64,000 nucleotides of DNA from Lingula anatina (taxonomy: Eukaryota > Brachiopoda > Lingulata > Lingulida > Lingulidae), in assembly GCF_001039355.2 (NCBI RefSeq), contig NW_019776073.1, forward strand, positions 32,257-96,256. Direction: 5' to 3'. The first letter of the stretch is position 1; each line of letters starts with the position of its first letter. This document shows positions 62,924-64,000 of the stretch, piece by piece. The notes under the pieces are model-generated. The model was not told the DNA's origin. It saw only the letters and a list, made by a program, of their open reading frames with translations, and did not search any database. The position numbers and the translations under genes are program-made.

Positions 62924-63665
62924 TATTGAAGTCTGTGCAGTCTCTTGATTTCCTTCTACAAATGTCTTTTATTAAACTCTGGAGCTGTTAAATACCTGGC
63001 AGACAGTTATATTTACTATAGCTACTTACAACATGGGATATTCCATTGGAAAGTCCCATCAGGTGAAGACGTCATATTTGACCAATCATAGTCCCTTGTT
63101 GGGTTTATTGATAAGCAACTGATTAAACATGTTTGTCAAGTTTAGTATATGGAAAACAAGTGGGGGATCCCCTTTTGCTCATCTATTTGCAAGAAGCATT
63201 GATGACACAAACTGAAAATGATATACTGCTGGGCTAAAGAGAACACCTTTATTTGAATAACTGAAAAAAATAGAATTTAATTACTGCCAAATTCCTATGG
63301 GATACATATAATAATAATCCATTCCTTTTGGAAGAGCAATTAACAGTGTATATATTTTAAAGCTTTTGATATGCTTTTAATGATGACAAGGTTTCCCTTT
63401 TTCCTTCACCCAGGCAGTAGAATCAGTCATTTATAAATTGAAATATTTTTACCCAGTCACTGCTTGTTCTCACCAATGATCATAATATACATATAAATAT
63501 AAAATAAATCTGATACCATTCTTATTGAATATTGAGTTGAATGCCGAAATCTGTTTGAAAAAGGAGTGTTATTGATCAGTGCATGAGTCAGGCAAACATG
63601 AGTGAAGAGATTCAGATGGAAGGAGCCTGTACTAAAAACACATCAAGAGGTCAGGTCGCTTCATT
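62924..63665. other. Upstream flank of the TRIM-like gene
   Basis: AT-rich sequence with no supported coding exon. It presumably holds the promoter and any 5' UTR exon of the TRIM-like gene. No strong promoter motif seen. Confidence 0.5.
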
Positions 63666-63766
63666 GTACCACCAGCGTTAGCGCTGGCGGTACACATGGT
63701 TTCGGTCCCGTCCGGATCGTTCCGCCGGCTCCGCCGGACGGCTACCGTTACCGCTTCTCCTCCTAG
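63666..63766. other. GC-rich double hairpin block
   Basis: GTACCACCAGCG (666-677) and CGCTGGCGGTAC (682-693) form a 12-bp stem with one mismatch (a G-U pair if the - strand is transcribed) and a TTAG loop. A second structure pairs CGGT-c-CCGTCCGG (63703-63715) with CCGGACGG-ct-ACCG (63734-63747). CTAG occurs at 63763-63766. The block is much richer in GC than its surroundings, so it is probably part of a repeat element whose other end lies outside the window. A Helitron-like 3' end is one possibility; it is not a recognised RNA gene. Confidence 0.5.
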
Positions 63767-64000
63767 ACGGTAAGGGCCCCCGTACCCATCTCATGGATTT
63801 AGGTCACCTATAATCTCAACTCGTTCCATGTAAAATTTGGGCTTTGTCGGTATTGGGGTCTGGGTGTGGCACTCATTACAATGCACCCTTGTCTAAAAAT
63901 GGCAAAATTAAATGCTAATTATCTACCCTACGGAAGGAGTTATGGGAAAAATTTCTATAGACGGCTTTCCAAAAGTCATATGTGTAGATTTCAAATATAC

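Noticed and set aside
1..64000. CRISPR arrays, operons or ribosome binding sites
   Set aside because: The window is clearly eukaryotic, with spliced genes. The direct repeats seen are minisatellites without regular unique spacers.
1..64000. tRNA or rRNA genes
   Set aside because: No cloverleaf with conserved box A/B and no rRNA-like block was recognised by eye; a dedicated scan was not possible.

Overview
This is AT-rich animal genomic DNA: long genes split into many short exons with GT-AG introns, microsatellites, small inverted-repeat transposons and two runs of N. The gene content (VWDE-like secreted proteins, a discoidin protein, ICE1, a UDP-glycosyltransferase, a TRIM protein) and divergent protein sequences suggest an invertebrate, perhaps a marine mollusc or deuterostome. 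The sequence alone does not fix the phylum. Exon models were built by hand: every junction listed keeps the reading frame, but none is backed by transcripts.

Left part (1-30.4 kb). Two paralogous genes for secreted von Willebrand factor D and EGF domain (VWDE)-like proteins lie head-to-tail on the + strand. Gene 1 (33-10494) lacks its 5' end. Gene 2 (12644-28486) appears complete: 23 coding exons, about 970 residues, with a signal peptide, an uromodulin-like D8C region, VWDE-type beta domains, vWFD, an EGF-like module and cysteine-rich C-terminal modules. In gene 1 the five vWFD exons occur twice in tandem, the copies are almost identical, and the duplicate splices in frame. A small discoidin (F5/8C) gene faces gene 2 from the - strand (29163-30369), and a broken copy of it lies inside intron 8 of gene 2. 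Assembly gaps sit at the same place in both paralogs.

Right part (33.5-64 kb). A small basic/coiled-coil protein gene (33509-35715, -) is divergent from ICE1, the scaffold of the little elongation complex that transcribes snRNA genes. ICE1 occupies 36758 to beyond 61082 on the + strand. One ICE1 intron (37566-38081) is a U12-type AT-AC intron with a matching branch site. Two opposite-strand genes with single-exon coding regions are nested in its long introns: an Ig-domain membrane protein and a UDP-glycosyltransferase-like protein with an altered donor-site motif. A RING/B-box/coiled-coil TRIM-like gene follows on the - strand at 62.0-62.9 kb and may also be nested, because the last ICE1 exons are not seen.

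Repeats worth noting are a CAGGCCCGTAGCCAG-ended element whose 5-bp target duplications can be read directly and whose insertion can be dated against the paralogs, a 32-bp minisatellite specific to gene 2, a minisatellite that starts at an ICE1 splice donor, and a GC-rich double hairpin near the right edge.
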